From assembly GCA_944368925.1 (NCBI GenBank), contig CALVXG010000008.1:34668-98667 (forward strand): a stretch of 64,000 nt of DNA. Direction: 5' to 3'. The notes below the pieces were generated by a model that did no database searches, was not told the origin of the DNA, and saw only the letters and a list, made by a program, of their open reading frames with translations. This DNA comes from an uncultured Clostridia bacterium. GTDB lineage: Bacteria; Bacillota; Clostridia; Christensenellales; Borkfalkiaceae. The translations under genes and the position numbers were made by a program. Every line of letters begins with the position of its first letter. Positions within the stretch are counted from its first letter, which is position 1. Below are positions 1 to 11,241 of this stretch, in pieces.

Positions 1-954
<954 letters not shown>

Positions 955-972
955 GAAACGGGAGGATAAGAT

Positions 973-3900
973 ATGTACGAATTAAACGATTTTGACTCCA
1001 TTCAGATCGGAGTGGCATCTCCCGAAAAAATCAGGGAATGGTCTTACGGCGAAGTAACGAAGCCGGAAACCATCAACTACCGCACGCAGAAGCCCGAGAA
1101 AGACGGTCTGTTCTGCGAAAAGATTTTCGGGCCGACCAAGGACTGGGAATGCCATTGCGGTAAATACAAGCGCATCCGTTACAAGGGGATCGTCTGCGAA
1201 AAGTGCGGCGTGGAAGTGACCCGCGCCAAAGTGCGCCGCGAGCGTATGGGACACATCGAGCTCGCCGCGCCGGTATCGCACATCTGGTATTTCCGCGGCG
1301 TACCTTCGCGCATCGGCCTTCTGTTGGACATGGGCCCCAAGCAGCTGGAACAGGTCATTTATTTTGCGGCGTACGTCGTTCTCAAGGCGGGGCATCTGAA
1401 CCAGCTTTCCGTCATCGTAAACAAGGAAAATGACGGAATTCGTGCAGACGTATACGGATTTTCCGAACGAAAAGCGGCAGGGGAATTCAATTCCAAAGAC
1501 GAAGCGAAAGAGTTTATCGTCAAAGATTTCGGCAGCAAGGCGTACATGGAGCGCGAGCGTCTGATCAACGAAATGTCGGGCGTGATCACGTCGGAATCGG
1601 TGCTGCGCCTTCTGGGCGAAGTGAAGGGCGGTGCGGTGCAGCCCGTGTACAGCATCCGTGAAAAGACGGTAGCGGAAAACAAAAAGGTATACGTCGTACT
1701 GAAAAGTTTTGTAAAACTTTTGTGCGAAAAGCATTTCGAAGGCGCAGACGCCGAAGAACAGGCGCGCGTCTATAAAGAAAAAGCGGAAGAGCTGGAAGTG
1801 ACGGAAAAGCAGGTCATCACGGACAAAGAGCTGCGCGATTTCGAAGATCTGTACGGCGAAGAGAGCGTGACGGGTCTGAAAGCGGGCATGGGCGCGGAAG
1901 CGATCCAGGAGCTTTTGCAGGCGATCGATCTTGAAAAGGAGAGCCGCGAAACGCGCGAAGTGATCGAGAGCTCTTCGGGCAACCAGCAGAGCGGCAAACG
2001 CGCGCGCGCGGTCAAGCGTATCGAAGTGATCGAGGCGTTCCGCAAGAGCGGCAACAAGCCCGAATGGATGATCCTGACGGTTCTGCCGGTGATCCCGCCC
2101 GAACTGCGCCCGATGGTGCAGCTGGACGGCGGAAGGTTTGCGACGAGCGATCTGAACGATCTGTACCGCCGCGTGATCAACCGTAACAACCGTCTGAAAA
2201 GGCTGATGGAGCTGGGCGCTCCGGATATGATCGTCAAGAACGAAAAGCGCATGCTGCAGGAAGCCGTCGACGCACTGATCGACAACGGCCGCCGCGGCAA
2301 GGCGATTTCGGGCGCGTCCAACCGCGAACTGAAATCCCTGTCGGGACTTCTGCGCGGCAAACAGGGACGTTTCCGTCAGAACCTGCTCGGCAAACGTGTC
2401 GACTATTCGGGCCGTTCGGTTATCGTCGTAGGCCCGGAACTCAAGCTTTACCAGTGCGGTCTGCCGAAAGAAATGGCGATCGAGCTGTTCAAGCCGTTTA
2501 TCATGAAAAAGCTGGTGGAATCCAACCAGTGCCATAACATCAAGAGCGCGAAGCGCGCCGTGGAAAAGGCGAAACCCGCCGTTTGGGACGTTTTGGAGAG
2601 CGTTATCAAAGAGCATCCCGTCCTTCTGAACCGTGCGCCGACGCTGCACCGCCTGTCCATTCAGGCGTTCGAGCCGGTGCTCATCGAGGGCCGTGCGATC
2701 AAGATCCATCCGCTGGTCTGCGGCGCGTTCAACGCCGACTTCGACGGTGACCAGATGGCCGTGCACGTACCTCTTTCGATCGAAGCGCAGGCAGAAGCGC
2801 GCTTTCTGATGCTTTCGTCCAACAACATTCTGAAATTGTCGGACGGCAAACCGGTCATGACGCCGACGCAGGACATGATCCTCGGCGCATACTATCTTAC
2901 GATCATCAAACGCTATGACGGGCGTTGGTACGACAAAGACCACAACGAAGTTCCCGAAGGGACGGAAGGTGCGGAACAGTACCATGCGGGCATTTACACC
3001 TCGGAAGACGAGGCGATCATGGCGTACCAGACGAAATTCATCACCCTGCAGGACGAAATTTACGTGCGTCGTACCGTGAAAATCAGCGACGCGTCCAGCG
3101 AATTTGACGGGCAGGAAGTGACGGGCAGAGTCAAGACTTCGGTGGGGCGCATCATTTACAACGGCGCGATCCCGCAGGATCTCGGATTTGTGGAGAGAAA
3201 GACGAAGGAAGACTATCTGCAGTACGAAATTTCCGGTTACAAGAAGGGCGACGACGGCCGTGAAAAGAGCGTTGCGGTCGACAAGAAGATGATTTCGAAG
3301 ATCGTCGACAAATGCTTCAAGACGGGCAACGACCGCAAGAACTGGGTGTATGCGGATCCGGACAGCGAGATCGCGAAACTCAATGCGAAGGGCGGTGCAG
3401 GCAAGGCGGCGGAAGTGCTGGATAAGATCAAGGCGCTCGGGTTCAAGTATTCGACCATCGGCGCTCTGACGACGTCCGTGTTCGATATGCACATTCCGGG
3501 AAGCAAGAAAGAAAAGATCGCGGAAGCGGAACACAAAGTCGAGACGATCGAAAGAAAATTCGCGCGCGGACTTTTGAAAGATGAAGAGCGTTACAATGCG
3601 GTAGTTAACGTCTGGAAAGAGACGACGGACGCGGTTACGGCGGAACTGAAAAAGAGCGCAGACGATTTCAACCCGATCTGGATGATGGCGAATTCGGGTG
3701 CCCGTGGTTCCATCGACCAGATCAAGCAGCTCGCGGGTATGCGCGGACTGATGGTGAACCCGCAAGGTAAGATGATCGAGATCCCGGTTAAGTCCTGCTT
3801 CCGTGAAGGTCTGACCGTTCTGGAATACTTTATTTCGTCGCACGGCGGACGCAAAGGTTTGGCGGATACGGCTCTGAAAACGGCAGACTCGGGTTATCTG

Positions 3901-5160
3901 ACCCGCCGTCTGGTCGACGTTTCGCAGGACGTTATCGTCCGTGAAGACGACTGCTGTGCGGGCAAGAAGCCGCGCGGCATGTGGATCGAAGCGATCACGG
4001 GCCCGAACGGCGAGATCGAAGGACTTGCCGACCGTCTGGCGGGCAGGTTCGTGGCGGACAACGTCACCGATCCCGCAACGGGAGAGATCCTGGTGCCTGT
4101 GAATGAGATGATCACCGAAGACATGGCGCAGACCATCGTCAAGAAGGGGATCAAGCGCGTGTATATACGCAGCGTGTTTACGTGCAATTCGCGTCACGGC
4201 GTGTGCGCAAAGTGCTACGGCAAGAACATGGCGACGGGTAGCCCGATTCAGGTCGGCGAAGCGGTCGGAACGATCGCGGCGCAGTCCATCGGCGAACCCG
4301 GTACACAGCTGACGATGCGTACCTTCCATACGGGCGGTATCGCGGCGACCGGCGACATCACGCAAGGTCTCCCGCGTGTCGAAGAGCTGTTCGAAGCGAG
4401 AAAACCGAAGGGCGTCGCAACGCTTTGCGAAGTGCCCGGCATCGCCTACGTCAACGAGCAGGATAACCAGAAACACATCGTTATCCGCGACGAGATCACG
4501 GGCGAGGAAAAGAAAGAATACGTTCTGCCCTTCAATGCGGAACTCCGCATCAAATCGGGCGAAAAGGTGGAACCGGGCACGCAGCTCAACGGCGGTTCCG
4601 TGAACCCGCAGGATATCCTGCGCATTCAGGGCGTCAAGGGCGTTCAGGACTATATCCTGCGCGAAGTGCAGTCCGTTTACCGTTCGCAGGGCGTTGATAT
4701 CAACGACAAACACGTCGAGATCATCGTACGCCAGATGATGAGAAAGGTTCGCATCGAAAGCTGCGGCGATACGGAAATGCTCCCCGGCGAATTGGTGGAT
4801 ATCTTCACCTTCGAAGACGAGAACGAAAAGGCAATGGAAAAGGGCGGCAGGCCCGCAACGGCAAAGCGCGTGCTCCTCGGTATCACGAAAGCGGCGCTCT
4901 CCACCGATTCCTTCCTTTCGGCAGCGTCCTTCCAGGAGACGGCGCGCGTGCTGACCGAAGCCGCAATCAAGAGCAAGGTCGACCCGCTGATCGGTCTGAA
5001 AGAAAACGTCATCATCGGTAAGCTGATCCCCGCAGGTACGGGCGTGCGCGACTACAAGAACGTCAGCCCGCAGCTTGTAACGGGCCATCGCGAGAGCGAC
5101 AGCCTCGTCGAGGAGACGCGCCGCGAGTTCGGCATCGAATCTTCCGCGGAAGAAAACTGA
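973..5160 (+). CDS. rpoC: RNA polymerase beta-prime subunit
   Basis: Complete beta-prime subunit, 1395 residues, catalytic half of RNA polymerase. Near the N terminus is the zinc-binding segment [20 protein letters not shown]. The absolutely conserved [12 protein letters not shown] loop, whose three Asp residues hold the catalytic magnesium, lies near residue 580. The second zinc site reads [13 protein letters not shown], followed by the trigger-loop and bridge-helix region with [21 protein letters not shown]. The length is slightly above that of other clostridial homologues. The ATG at 973 has a GGAGGA site 8 bases upstream. The gene sits directly after rpoB as in nearly all bacteria and is closed by a strong terminator 45 bases after its stop. 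An antisense open frame of about 1480 codons covers it, but that is a codon-bias shadow. Confidence 0.99.
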   Translation: MYELNDFDSIQIGVASPEKIREWSYGEVTKPETINYRTQKPEKDGLFCEKIFGPTKDWECHCGKYKRIRYKGIVCEKCGVEVTRAKVRRERMGHIELAAPVSHIWYFRGVPSRIGLLLDMGPKQLEQVIYFAAYVVLKAGHLNQLSVIVNKENDGIRADVYGFSERKAAGEFNSKDEAKEFIVKDFGSKAYMERERLINEMSGVITSESVLRLLGEVKGGAVQPVYSIREKTVAENKKVYVVLKSFVKLLCEKHFEGADAEEQARVYKEKAEELEVTEKQVITDKELRDFEDLYGEESVTGLKAGMGAEAIQELLQAIDLEKESRETREVIESSSGNQQSGKRARAVKRIEVIEAFRKSGNKPEWMILTVLPVIPPELRPMVQLDGGRFATSDLNDLYRRVINRNNRLKRLMELGAPDMIVKNEKRMLQEAVDALIDNGRRGKAISGASNRELKSLSGLLRGKQGRFRQNLLGKRVDYSGRSVIVVGPELKLYQCGLPKEMAIELFKPFIMKKLVESNQCHNIKSAKRAVEKAKPAVWDVLESVIKEHPVLLNRAPTLHRLSIQAFEPVLIEGRAIKIHPLVCGAFNADFDGDQMAVHVPLSIEAQAEARFLMLSSNNILKLSDGKPVMTPTQDMILGAYYLTIIKRYDGRWYDKDHNEVPEGTEGAEQYHAGIYTSEDEAIMAYQTKFITLQDEIYVRRTVKISDASSEFDGQEVTGRVKTSVGRIIYNGAIPQDLGFVERKTKEDYLQYEISGYKKGDDGREKSVAVDKKMISKIVDKCFKTGNDRKNWVYADPDSEIAKLNAKGGAGKAAEVLDKIKALGFKYSTIGALTTSVFDMHIPGSKKEKIAEAEHKVETIERKFARGLLKDEERYNAVVNVWKETTDAVTAELKKSADDFNPIWMMANSGARGSIDQIKQLAGMRGLMVNPQGKMIEIPVKSCFREGLTVLEYFISSHGGRKGLADTALKTADSGYLTRRLVDVSQDVIVREDDCCAGKKPRGMWIEAITGPNGEIEGLADRLAGRFVADNVTDPATGEILVPVNEMITEDMAQTIVKKGIKRVYIRSVFTCNSRHGVCAKCYGKNMATGSPIQVGEAVGTIAAQSIGEPGTQLTMRTFHTGGIAATGDITQGLPRVEELFEARKPKGVATLCEVPGIAYVNEQDNQKHIVIRDEITGEEKKEYVLPFNAELRIKSGEKVEPGTQLNGGSVNPQDILRIQGVKGVQDYILREVQSVYRSQGVDINDKHVEIIVRQMMRKVRIESCGDTEMLPGELVDIFTFEDENEKAMEKGGRPATAKRVLLGITKAALSTDSFLSAASFQETARVLTEAAIKSKVDPLIGLKENVIIGKLIPAGTGVRDYKNVSPQLVTGHRESDSLVEETRREFGIESSAEEN

Positions 5161-5204
5161 TAAAAGACGTTGCCCGTCTGTTCGGGTAATCGTAAAGGCG
5201 CAGC

Positions 5205-5251
5205 AAAGCACCCTGCAAAGCAAAGGCTTTCGCTTTGCAGGGTGCTTTTTT
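5205..5251 (+). terminator. Rho-independent terminator of rpoBC
   Basis: A perfect 17-bp stem (5205-5221 with 5232-5248, arms AAAGCACCCTGCAAAGC and its complement) with a 10-base loop, ending in a run of T. It lies 45 bases after the rpoC stop. Confidence 0.93.
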
Positions 5252-5488
5252 CGTGCAAATGCTCCATATGCGGCCGTCTTGTATTCGGTCATCGCTCGGC
5301 CGACGCTGGGCAGCTGTTTGGTCCGTATATGTCCGCGACAGGTTTTTTCACAAACGGTCGCGGTCGGTAAATATCTGTAAAGAGAAGGGAAAGGTTGCAT
5401 TTCATATAGTTTTCGCGGTGTATTCACGAATGCAACGCCGTGCAGACATAGGCGGTCGGTATAATCGGGTTACAGACTAAGGTGGGAT

Positions 5489-6115
5489 ATGGAAAAGACG
5501 GAAAGAGGAATAAGGCCTGCAATCAGCGATCTTTTTATTTTGTTTGTGCTGGTGTCCTTTTTGGGCTGGTGCATGGAGACGGTGTATTTCAAGGTGCGCT
5601 GGACGGTATTTACGGACAGAGGGTTTTTGACGCTGCCGCTGTGCACGATTTACGGATTCTGCATACTGGCGGTGTATCTGCTGATCGGAACGCCGCGGGG
5701 CGGCAGGCTGGAACCCCTGTTTGAAAAGACAAGGCGTTTGCCCGTATTCGGGAAGTTTGCGGCGTGTGCGGGGCTGTATTTTGTATATTTTGCGGCGGCC
5801 GCGCTGATCCCGACGGTTGCGGAATTTTTTGTCGCGCTGTTTTTTGACAAAGTTTTCGGAATCGTTTTATGGGATTACAGTTATTACACATTCGACCTGT
5901 TCGGCTATGTGTGTCTGGAAATGACGGCGGTGTGGGGGATCGTGATCACGCTCGCGATGCGTTTTGTGTGGCCCCTGTTGGTAAAGCTGGTGTGTCTGAG
6001 CCCGCCGCGCGTCGCAAAGGTAAAAGCGGCCGTGCTGGCGGTTCTGCTTTCTGCGGACTTTGTCTTTAATATCGTCTATCTGTGTATAAACGGCAGTCAC
6101 TTCGTGCTTTTCTGA
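5489..6115 (+). CDS. CmpB-type multi-span membrane protein (putative ABC-transporter type IV family)
   Basis: A 208-residue integral membrane protein with about five hydrophobic segments. The N-terminal half has the family signature seen in the PF06541 (ABC_trans_CmpB) group: a helix ending in FLGWCMETVYF, then a short loop with DRGFLTLPLCTIYGFG-like sequence (here TIYGFCILAV). These proteins are common in Bacillota; their biochemical role is not established, despite the transporter name. The ATG at 5489 is preceded by AAGGTGGG, and a TATAAT at 5460-5465 could be its -10 box, though no good -35 is visible. The gene stands alone between two terminators. Family assignment is from memory of the motif; function is open. 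Confidence 0.75.
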   Translation: MEKTERGIRPAISDLFILFVLVSFLGWCMETVYFKVRWTVFTDRGFLTLPLCTIYGFCILAVYLLIGTPRGGRLEPLFEKTRRLPVFGKFAACAGLYFVYFAAAALIPTVAEFFVALFFDKVFGIVLWDYSYYTFDLFGYVCLEMTAVWGIVITLAMRFVWPLLVKLVCLSPPRVAKVKAAVLAVLLSADFVFNIVYLCINGSHFVLF

Positions 6116-6152
6116 AATTTTTTGATCGGGCGCGCGGTTTTGCGGCGCCGAA

Positions 6153-6195
6153 ACATACGTCCGCGCAGCGATTTGCGCGGACGTATGTTCGTTTT
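6153..6195 (+). terminator. Terminator-like hairpin after the CmpB-type gene
   Basis: A 15-bp perfect inverted repeat (ACATACGTCCGCGCA, 6153-6167, with 6174-6188) and a 6-base loop, followed by TCGTTTTT. It starts 37 bases after the stop codon. Confidence 0.8.
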
Positions 6196-6239
6196 TGCGG
6201 AAAAGAGGCAAAGAACGGGAGGAAATTTTAAAAAAAGAA

Positions 6240-6267
6240 TTTACATTGCGGAAATTTCTGTTATAAT
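6240..6267 (+). promoter_or_regulatory. Sigma-A promoter of the nitroreductase-like gene
   Basis: TTTACA at 6240-6245, a 16-base spacer, TATAAT at 6262-6267. The predicted transcript starts near 6274, giving about 100 bases of leader before the chosen ATG. Confidence 0.75.
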
Positions 6268-6373
6268 AGGAGTAGCCGAGATGATCGGCCCGAACTTCGG
6301 AATAAGAGAGAGCTTTTTTGCGCGGTGCCAAAGCGATGCGGCGCCCGGCAAAAACGGGAACAAGGAGTCGGAA

Positions 6374-7057
6374 ATGGAGATTTGGGATGCAATGGCGGCG
6401 CGGCACAGCGTGCGCGCGTATCTGGACAAGCCGATCGGCGCGCCTGTTTTGCAGAAATTGCAGGACGAGGTGGCGGAATGCAACCGTGAAAGCGGTTTAA
6501 AAATACGTTTGGTGTGCGACGATTCGCAGGCGTTTTCTTCTTTTCTGGCACATTACGGAAAATTTTCCTGTGTAAAGAATTATTTTGCCCTGATCGGCGA
6601 AAAGAGTGAGAACCTGGCGGAAAAAGCGGGGTATTACGGAGAGCGCCTTGTGTTGTTTGCGCAGACGCTCGGTCTGAATACCTGTTGGGTCGCGCTGTCG
6701 TATGCAAGGGGCAGGACGCTCAAAAAATTAGATTTGGGAAAGGATGAAAAACTCGCCTGCGTGATCGCGGTCGGGTACGGCGAGACGCAGGGCGTGCCGC
6801 ATAAAAGCAAGCAGGTCAGGCAGGTTTGCCCTGCAAAGAATTTCGAAGCTCTGCCCGCGTGGTTTCAAAGGGGAGTGCATGCGGCATTGCTGGCGCCCAC
6901 GGCCGTCAATCAGCAGAAATTTAAGTTCGAGCTTGTCGGCGAGCGCAAAGTGCGTGCGCGCCAGACAGGGGGATTTTGCCGCGGGCTGGATCTCGGGATC
7001 GTAAAATATCATTTCGAGCAGGGCGCGGGAAAAGAAAATTTCGAATGGGCAGAATGA
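6374..7057 (+). CDS. Nitroreductase-family (TM1586-like) flavoprotein
   Basis: About 227 residues resembling short nitroreductase-fold proteins of the putative TM1586-like group, which bind FMN. Seen in the sequence: an N-terminal IWDAMAARHSVRAYLDKPI, the typical RxSxRxF/Y start of the family, a YYGERLVLFAQTLGLNTCWVA segment in the middle, and CVIAVGYGE further on, both typical of the fold. The open frame extends upstream to 6122, but that part precedes the promoter at 6240-6267. The ATG at 6374 has AAGGAG seven bases before it and starts right at the conserved domain, so it is taken as the start. Substrate is unknown. The gene is monocistronic and ends just before a GC-rich hairpin. Confidence 0.75.
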   Translation: MEIWDAMAARHSVRAYLDKPIGAPVLQKLQDEVAECNRESGLKIRLVCDDSQAFSSFLAHYGKFSCVKNYFALIGEKSENLAEKAGYYGERLVLFAQTLGLNTCWVALSYARGRTLKKLDLGKDEKLACVIAVGYGETQGVPHKSKQVRQVCPAKNFEALPAWFQRGVHAALLAPTAVNQQKFKFELVGERKVRARQTGGFCRGLDLGIVKYHFEQGAGKENFEWAE

Positions 7058-7058
7058 T

Positions 7059-7087
7059 CGCCCGCGCGTTTTAAAAACGCACGGGCG
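7059..7087. terminator. GC-rich hairpin between convergent genes
   Basis: An imperfect inverted repeat, CGCCCG-GCGTTTT against AAAACGC-CGGGCG, lies between the convergent nitroreductase-like and AraC genes. T-runs are poor on both sides, so its use as a terminator is a guess. Confidence 0.45.
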
Positions 7088-7160
7088 CAGAAAAATCGCT
7101 GTTTTTAAATTTGAAAAGCGTTCGGAAACGGCCGCCGCGCTCTTTTTGTGTAAGAGAGGA

Positions 7161-8138
7161 TCACCGTTCGGCCGGGTCGTTGTTTTTGCTGAGGCGGTAC
7201 TTTCGCGGGGTCATGCCGTACGTTTGCAGGAACATTCTGTGGAAATGGCTTTGGTTTTCGTAGCCGATGGTCTGAATGATTTCCGAAACGCTCATATCTG
7301 TGGTGCGTAAGAGGCGTTCCGCCGTTTTCAGCCGTTCGTTTGCAAGAAGCTCGCGGAAGGGTTTCCCGAACACGTCGTGGATGCGGCGCGAAATGTATTC
7401 GCTGCTGTACCCCAGCGTTTCGGCGATCTCGCCGAGCGAGGCGTCGGGGTAGTTGTGTTCCAGATAGGCGGACACCTTTTGTTTGAGCAGCGAATCGGGG
7501 GAAGCGGCAAGTTTTCCGCCCGCGAGGGAATCTTTGTAGAGCGCGAGATAGGTAAACAGCAGGGAGATCAGCTGGGAAAGGACGGAAGCGTCCTGTTCGT
7601 TCGGGTAAGCGACGGCATAGATCAAATTGTCGAGAAGGTTGCGTATGGGGAAGTGGCCCTGCGTCTTGAAGTGCAGGTATTCGCCTTCGCCGTCGGCGGC
7701 GAAATTGCGCGCGAGGAAGTCGCGCATGACGGGATTATTCTCGACGTTGTGCAGGATCACCTGTAAAAAGGTGTTCGACGCGATAAAATTGATGCCGAGG
7801 TCGTCCGTTCCCGCCCGCAGCACGCTGTGACGGATATGACGGTTGAGGAAGAGAATGTCGCCGCTTTGCAGGCAGACTTTTTCCCCTTCGATCAGGTGCG
7901 TGATGCTCCCTTGCAAAACGTACATGAATTCCATATAATCGTGGCCGTGTTCGGGAAAATCGATGAACCGCGTATGAGGCCTTAGCGCCATCTGCGATTT
8001 GTTCAGAAGTTTCTGCGCCTGAATGATAAATTCTTTTCCCGCCGCGTATTGCGAGCGGTCGATGCTGGTCTGTCCGCGCAGGATATCCCGCTCTTCGTCC
8101 GTGATCTGCATGAGCTTTTCGATGATTTCTTTTTGCAT
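7161..8138 (-). CDS. AraC-family regulator of the rhamnose genes (RhaR/RhaS-like)
   Basis: A 325-residue cupin plus AraC-type DNA-binding regulator. Residues about 55-115 look like the sugar-sensing cupin (FPEHGHDYMEFMYVLQGS, then GDILFLNRHIRHS). The last 100 residues contain two helix-turn-helix motifs: SLGEIAETLGYSSEYISRRI and MSVSEIIQTIGYENQSHFHRMF, ending in the family mark GMTPRKYR. It is divergent from rhamnulokinase and rhamnose isomerase, so it very probably controls them in response to rhamnose; this is inference from position. The promoter at 8145-8173 would place transcription start almost on the ATG at 8138, so the mRNA may be leaderless, or translation may start at a later Met (residue 10). 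The specific ligand cannot be read from the sequence. Confidence 0.88.
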   Translation of the reverse strand: MQKEIIEKLMQITDEERDILRGQTSIDRSQYAAGKEFIIQAQKLLNKSQMALRPHTRFIDFPEHGHDYMEFMYVLQGSITHLIEGEKVCLQSGDILFLNRHIRHSVLRAGTDDLGINFIASNTFLQVILHNVENNPVMRDFLARNFAADGEGEYLHFKTQGHFPIRNLLDNLIYAVAYPNEQDASVLSQLISLLFTYLALYKDSLAGGKLAASPDSLLKQKVSAYLEHNYPDASLGEIAETLGYSSEYISRRIHDVFGKPFRELLANERLKTAERLLRTTDMSVSEIIQTIGYENQSHFHRMFLQTYGMTPRKYRLSKNNDPAER

Positions 8139-8144
8139 GGCTGT

Positions 8145-8173
8145 ATTGTATCATAGTTTGTTTGAAATGTCAA
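8145..8173 (-). promoter_or_regulatory. Sigma-A promoter of the AraC regulator
   Basis: On the minus strand: TTGACA (8173-8168), a 17-base spacer, TACAAT (8150-8145). Transcription would begin within a base or two of the annotated ATG. Confidence 0.8.
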
Positions 8174-8187
8174 GAAAAGATACTTTT

Positions 8188-8233
8188 TTTAATAAATAGT
8201 GTCCTTGTTTAATAAATTAAAATTCGCTATAAT
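8188..8233 (+). promoter_or_regulatory. Promoter of rhaBA with tandem operator-like repeats
   Basis: TTGTTT at 8205-8210, 17-base spacer, TATAAT at 8228-8233. Two direct copies of TTTAATAAAT (8188-8197 and 8208-8217) lie 20 bases apart, the second overlapping the -35 box. Direct repeats about two helical turns apart against the -35 are the usual layout of AraC-type activator sites, so they are the likely binding site of the divergent regulator. Confidence 0.7.
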
Positions 8234-8252
8234 GATAGCGACGGAGGAAGAA

Positions 8253-9572
8253 ATGAAATATTACGTAGCAATCGATATCGGAGCGTCCAGCGGACGGCAC
8301 ATCGTCGGCTGGAAAGAAGGCGGAGAGCTTTGCACGAAGGAAGTGTATCGGTTTTATAACGGCGTGGACAACGTAAACGGCACGCTGGTTTGGGACACGG
8401 AACGTCTGTTCCGCGAGATCGTGGCGGGATTGAAGGAGTCGTTCCGTCAGTTCGGGAAGATCGAGAGCGTGGCGATCGACACCTGGGGTGTCGACTATGT
8501 CCTTTTGGACAAAGACGGGAAAGAGATCCTGCCCTGCCATGCGTACCGCGACGACCGTACGAAAGGGCCGATCGAAGAAGTACATAAGATCATGCCGTTC
8601 AAGGAATTGTATGCGCATACGGGCATTCAGTTCCAGCCGTTCAACACGATCTATCAGCTGTACGACGATCTGAAGAAAGGGCGTCTGGAGAACGCGGAAA
8701 CGTTTTTGATGCTGCCCGAGTATTTCTCGTACAAACTGACGGGAGTGGCGAAAAAAGAGTATACGGAAGCGTCGACGTCCGGTCTTGTGGACGCGCGGAC
8801 GAGACAGTACGACATGGAAGTGGTGCGCCGTCTCGGCCTGCCGGAACGGCTGTTCGGGCACCTGGATATGCCCGGAACCAAAGTCGGGGCTTTGAAAGAG
8901 GAGATCGCGAAGGAAGTCGGCGGACAGACGACGGTAGTGCTTTGCGCTTCGCACGATACGGCGAGCGCGGTGGAAGGCATTCCCGAAGATTCGGTGGATA
9001 TGCCGTACCTGTCGTCGGGGACGTGGTCGCTGTTCGGCGTGCGTCTGAAAGAGCCGATCCTCAACGAAAAGAGCTGCGAAGCGAACTACACGAACGAAGG
9101 CGGCGTGGGATATATCCGTTTCTTGAAGAACATTATGGGATTGTGGCTTGTGCAGTCTCTGCGCAAGGAACTTTGCCCGGATAAATCGTTCGGCGACATT
9201 GCGTCGGAAGCGCAGCAGGGAACCTATGCGGAGACGATCGACGCGGACGACTGGAGATTCTTGGCGCCCGAGAGCATGAAAGGCGCGTTCGACGAATATC
9301 TGCGCGAAAACGGCAAACCTTTGCCCGAGAAGACGAGCGATTATTTCCGCTGCGCGTTCATGAGCCTTGCGAACAGTTACGCAAAGGCGATGCGCGAGCT
9401 GGAAAAGATCACGGGCGAAAAATATAAGGGGCTTTGCATCGTCGGCGGCGGCGCAAAGAACGGCTTTTTGAACGAACTTACGGAACGCGCGTGCGGCGTG
9501 AAAGTACACGCGATCCCGATCGAAGCGACAGCATTCGGTAATTTAAAAATTCAGATGAAGAGAGGAGAGTAA
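8253..9572 (+). CDS. rhaB: Rhamnulokinase, short at the C terminus
   Basis: A 439-residue FGGY-family sugar kinase that phosphorylates L-rhamnulose, step two of rhamnose use. Seen: N-terminal [34 protein letters not shown], the substrate region [35 protein letters not shown], and the ATP-site motif [20 protein letters not shown]. This set is specific to rhamnulokinases. The ATG at 8253 follows GGAGGAAG; the open frame reaches back to 8199, upstream of the promoter, and is not used. The protein stops only 14 residues after EATAFG, where relatives usually have another 30-50 residues forming the last helix. The final codons double as the ribosome site of rhaA. It is transcribed with rhaA, 4 bases downstream. 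Confidence 0.92.
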   Translation: MKYYVAIDIGASSGRHIVGWKEGGELCTKEVYRFYNGVDNVNGTLVWDTERLFREIVAGLKESFRQFGKIESVAIDTWGVDYVLLDKDGKEILPCHAYRDDRTKGPIEEVHKIMPFKELYAHTGIQFQPFNTIYQLYDDLKKGRLENAETFLMLPEYFSYKLTGVAKKEYTEASTSGLVDARTRQYDMEVVRRLGLPERLFGHLDMPGTKVGALKEEIAKEVGGQTTVVLCASHDTASAVEGIPEDSVDMPYLSSGTWSLFGVRLKEPILNEKSCEANYTNEGGVGYIRFLKNIMGLWLVQSLRKELCPDKSFGDIASEAQQGTYAETIDADDWRFLAPESMKGAFDEYLRENGKPLPEKTSDYFRCAFMSLANSYAKAMRELEKITGEKYKGLCIVGGGAKNGFLNELTERACGVKVHAIPIEATAFGNLKIQMKRGE

Positions 9573-9576
9573 TACT

Positions 9577-10818
9577 ATGAGTTCGATGTATGATCTTGCA
9601 AAACAGGCGTTTGCAAACTGGGGAGTCGATGCGGAAGAAGCGCTGGCGCGCGTCGCGAAGATCCCCGTATCCATTCATTGCTGGCAGGGTGATGACGTTC
9701 ACGGATTTTTGGGCGCGGAAGAACTTTCCGGCGGGATCCAGACGACGGGCAACTATCCCGGCGCGGCAAGGAACCCCAAGGAACTGATGGCAGACTTCGA
9801 CGTCGTGCTGTCCCTTGTTCCGGGCAAAAAGAGAATCAATCTGCATGCGATCTATGCGATCTCGGATACGCCCGTAGAATTGGATAAACTGGAATACCGC
9901 CATTTTGAAAAATGGGTGGAGTATGCGAAGGAGCGCAACCTCGGGATCGATTTCAACCCGACGCTTTTCTCTCACCCGATGGTCGTAGATGGGCTCACGC
10001 TTTCTTCCCCGAAAAAGGAAGTGCGTGAATTCTGGATCAAGCACGTCAAGGCGTGCCGCGCGATCGCTGCAAAGATCGGTCAGATCCAGGGCTCGCCCTG
10101 CCTGAACAACATTTGGATCCCCGACGGATTCAAGGACGTGCCTGCCGACAGGCTCGGACCCCGTCAGCGTCTGAAAGAGAGCCTGGACGAGATCTTCTCG
10201 GTGAAATATCCTTCCGAGTACATCGTGGACAGCGTGGAAAGCAAAGTGTTCGGTATCGGTGTGGAGAGCTACACGGTCGGAAGCAACGAGTTCTACCAGA
10301 ACTATGCAGCGAAAAACGGCGTCTGCTGCCTGCTCGACAACGGACATTATCATCCGTTGGAGTATGTCAGCGACAAGATCCCCGCATTGCTCGCGTTCTA
10401 TGACAAAGTGGCTCTGCACGTAACGCGCGGCGTCCGTTGGGACAGCGACCACGTCGTCCGCCTGGAAGACGAGATCCTGGAAATCGCGAAAGAGATCGTT
10501 CGCAACAATGCGGATGAAAAAGTTCTGATCGGTCTGGATTACTTCGATGCGAGCATCAACCGCGTAGCGGCATGGACGATCGGCGCGCGCAACATGGAAA
10601 AGGCTTTGCTGTTCGCGCTCTTGCAGCCGCATGCACAGTTGAAGAAACTGCAGGACGAAGGCAAATTCACCGAACTTTTGGCGATGAGCGAAGAGATCAA
10701 AACGCTTCCTTACGGCGCGGTTTGGGACGAATATCTCAGCCGTCAGAAAGTTGCGGGCAACGATTGGTTCAAGACGGTTCAGTCTTACGAAAAGAAGATC
10801 CTTGCCGAGCGCAAATAA
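9577..10818 (+). CDS. rhaA: L-rhamnose isomerase
   Basis: A 413-residue L-rhamnose isomerase, which converts L-rhamnose to L-rhamnulose in the cytoplasm using a divalent metal. Family sequence is clear from the start: [51 protein letters not shown], then [10 protein letters not shown] and the metal-site region LDNGHYHP and [16 protein letters not shown]. Length is normal. The ATG at 9577 follows GAGAGGAGAG, which lies inside the end of rhaB. The two genes form a catabolic operon under the divergent AraC regulator. No rhamnulose-1-phosphate aldolase or rhamnose transporter is nearby, so the rest of the pathway must be elsewhere. Confidence 0.97.
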   Translation: MSSMYDLAKQAFANWGVDAEEALARVAKIPVSIHCWQGDDVHGFLGAEELSGGIQTTGNYPGAARNPKELMADFDVVLSLVPGKKRINLHAIYAISDTPVELDKLEYRHFEKWVEYAKERNLGIDFNPTLFSHPMVVDGLTLSSPKKEVREFWIKHVKACRAIAAKIGQIQGSPCLNNIWIPDGFKDVPADRLGPRQRLKESLDEIFSVKYPSEYIVDSVESKVFGIGVESYTVGSNEFYQNYAAKNGVCCLLDNGHYHPLEYVSDKIPALLAFYDKVALHVTRGVRWDSDHVVRLEDEILEIAKEIVRNNADEKVLIGLDYFDASINRVAAWTIGARNMEKALLFALLQPHAQLKKLQDEGKFTELLAMSEEIKTLPYGAVWDEYLSRQKVAGNDWFKTVQSYEKKILAERK

Positions 10819-10965
10819 GCTTTTTTAAACCGTTTATCAGACGGCGCATTGCGCCGTATCGATAAAAGCAGCTGCGGCTTTTTCATCCTCCGATGAATTT
10901 TATCCGTAAATTGCATTGCCGCAGCTGTCAATTTGCACATAGTCTCCATTTTAATTGGACCTCAC

Positions 10966-11012
10966 AAACAGGAAGGGCGGACGCTTTTCAGCGTCCGCCC
11001 TTCCTGTTTTTT
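10966..11012 (+). terminator. Strong terminator of the rhamnose operon
   Basis: A perfect 19-bp stem (10967-10985 with 10990-11008) closed by a TTTC loop and followed by T-rich sequence. It lies about 150 bases after the rhaA stop. Between the two are weaker inverted repeats (CGGCGCA/TGCGCCG and AGCTGCGG/CCGCAGCT). Confidence 0.92.
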
Positions 11013-11241
11013 CGCCGTACGGCAAAAAAATTGTCGTCGGTCTGTTTGTAAAAGTATCCCGGCTGCGTTCGGCGCACGGAGCATTCCGTCCGTCTCGGCG
11101 GCTGTATGCCCGGCCGGAGAGCGTTTACAGTTTTTGTTAAATCAATCGGCAAAGAAACGATCGCTGCCCACGGCTTGACTTAGGGTTCCTGCTTGCCTGC
11201 GTGGCATCGTCGTAGGGGGGCGTTTTGCCGTACTGATTTAA

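Noticed and set aside
982-5427. Very long antisense open frame opposite rpoC (about 1480 codons)
   Set aside because: It is produced by the codon bias of rpoC (few stop codons on the opposite strand); its product is Arg/Phe/His-rich with no known motif and no ribosome site.
6122-6373. Upstream extension of the nitroreductase-like frame
   Set aside because: Its first part precedes the promoter and lies over a terminator-like hairpin, so it cannot be translated from that transcript.
10933-11178. Short frames in the rhaA downstream region
   Set aside because: They run through the perfect terminator hairpin and lack ribosome sites.
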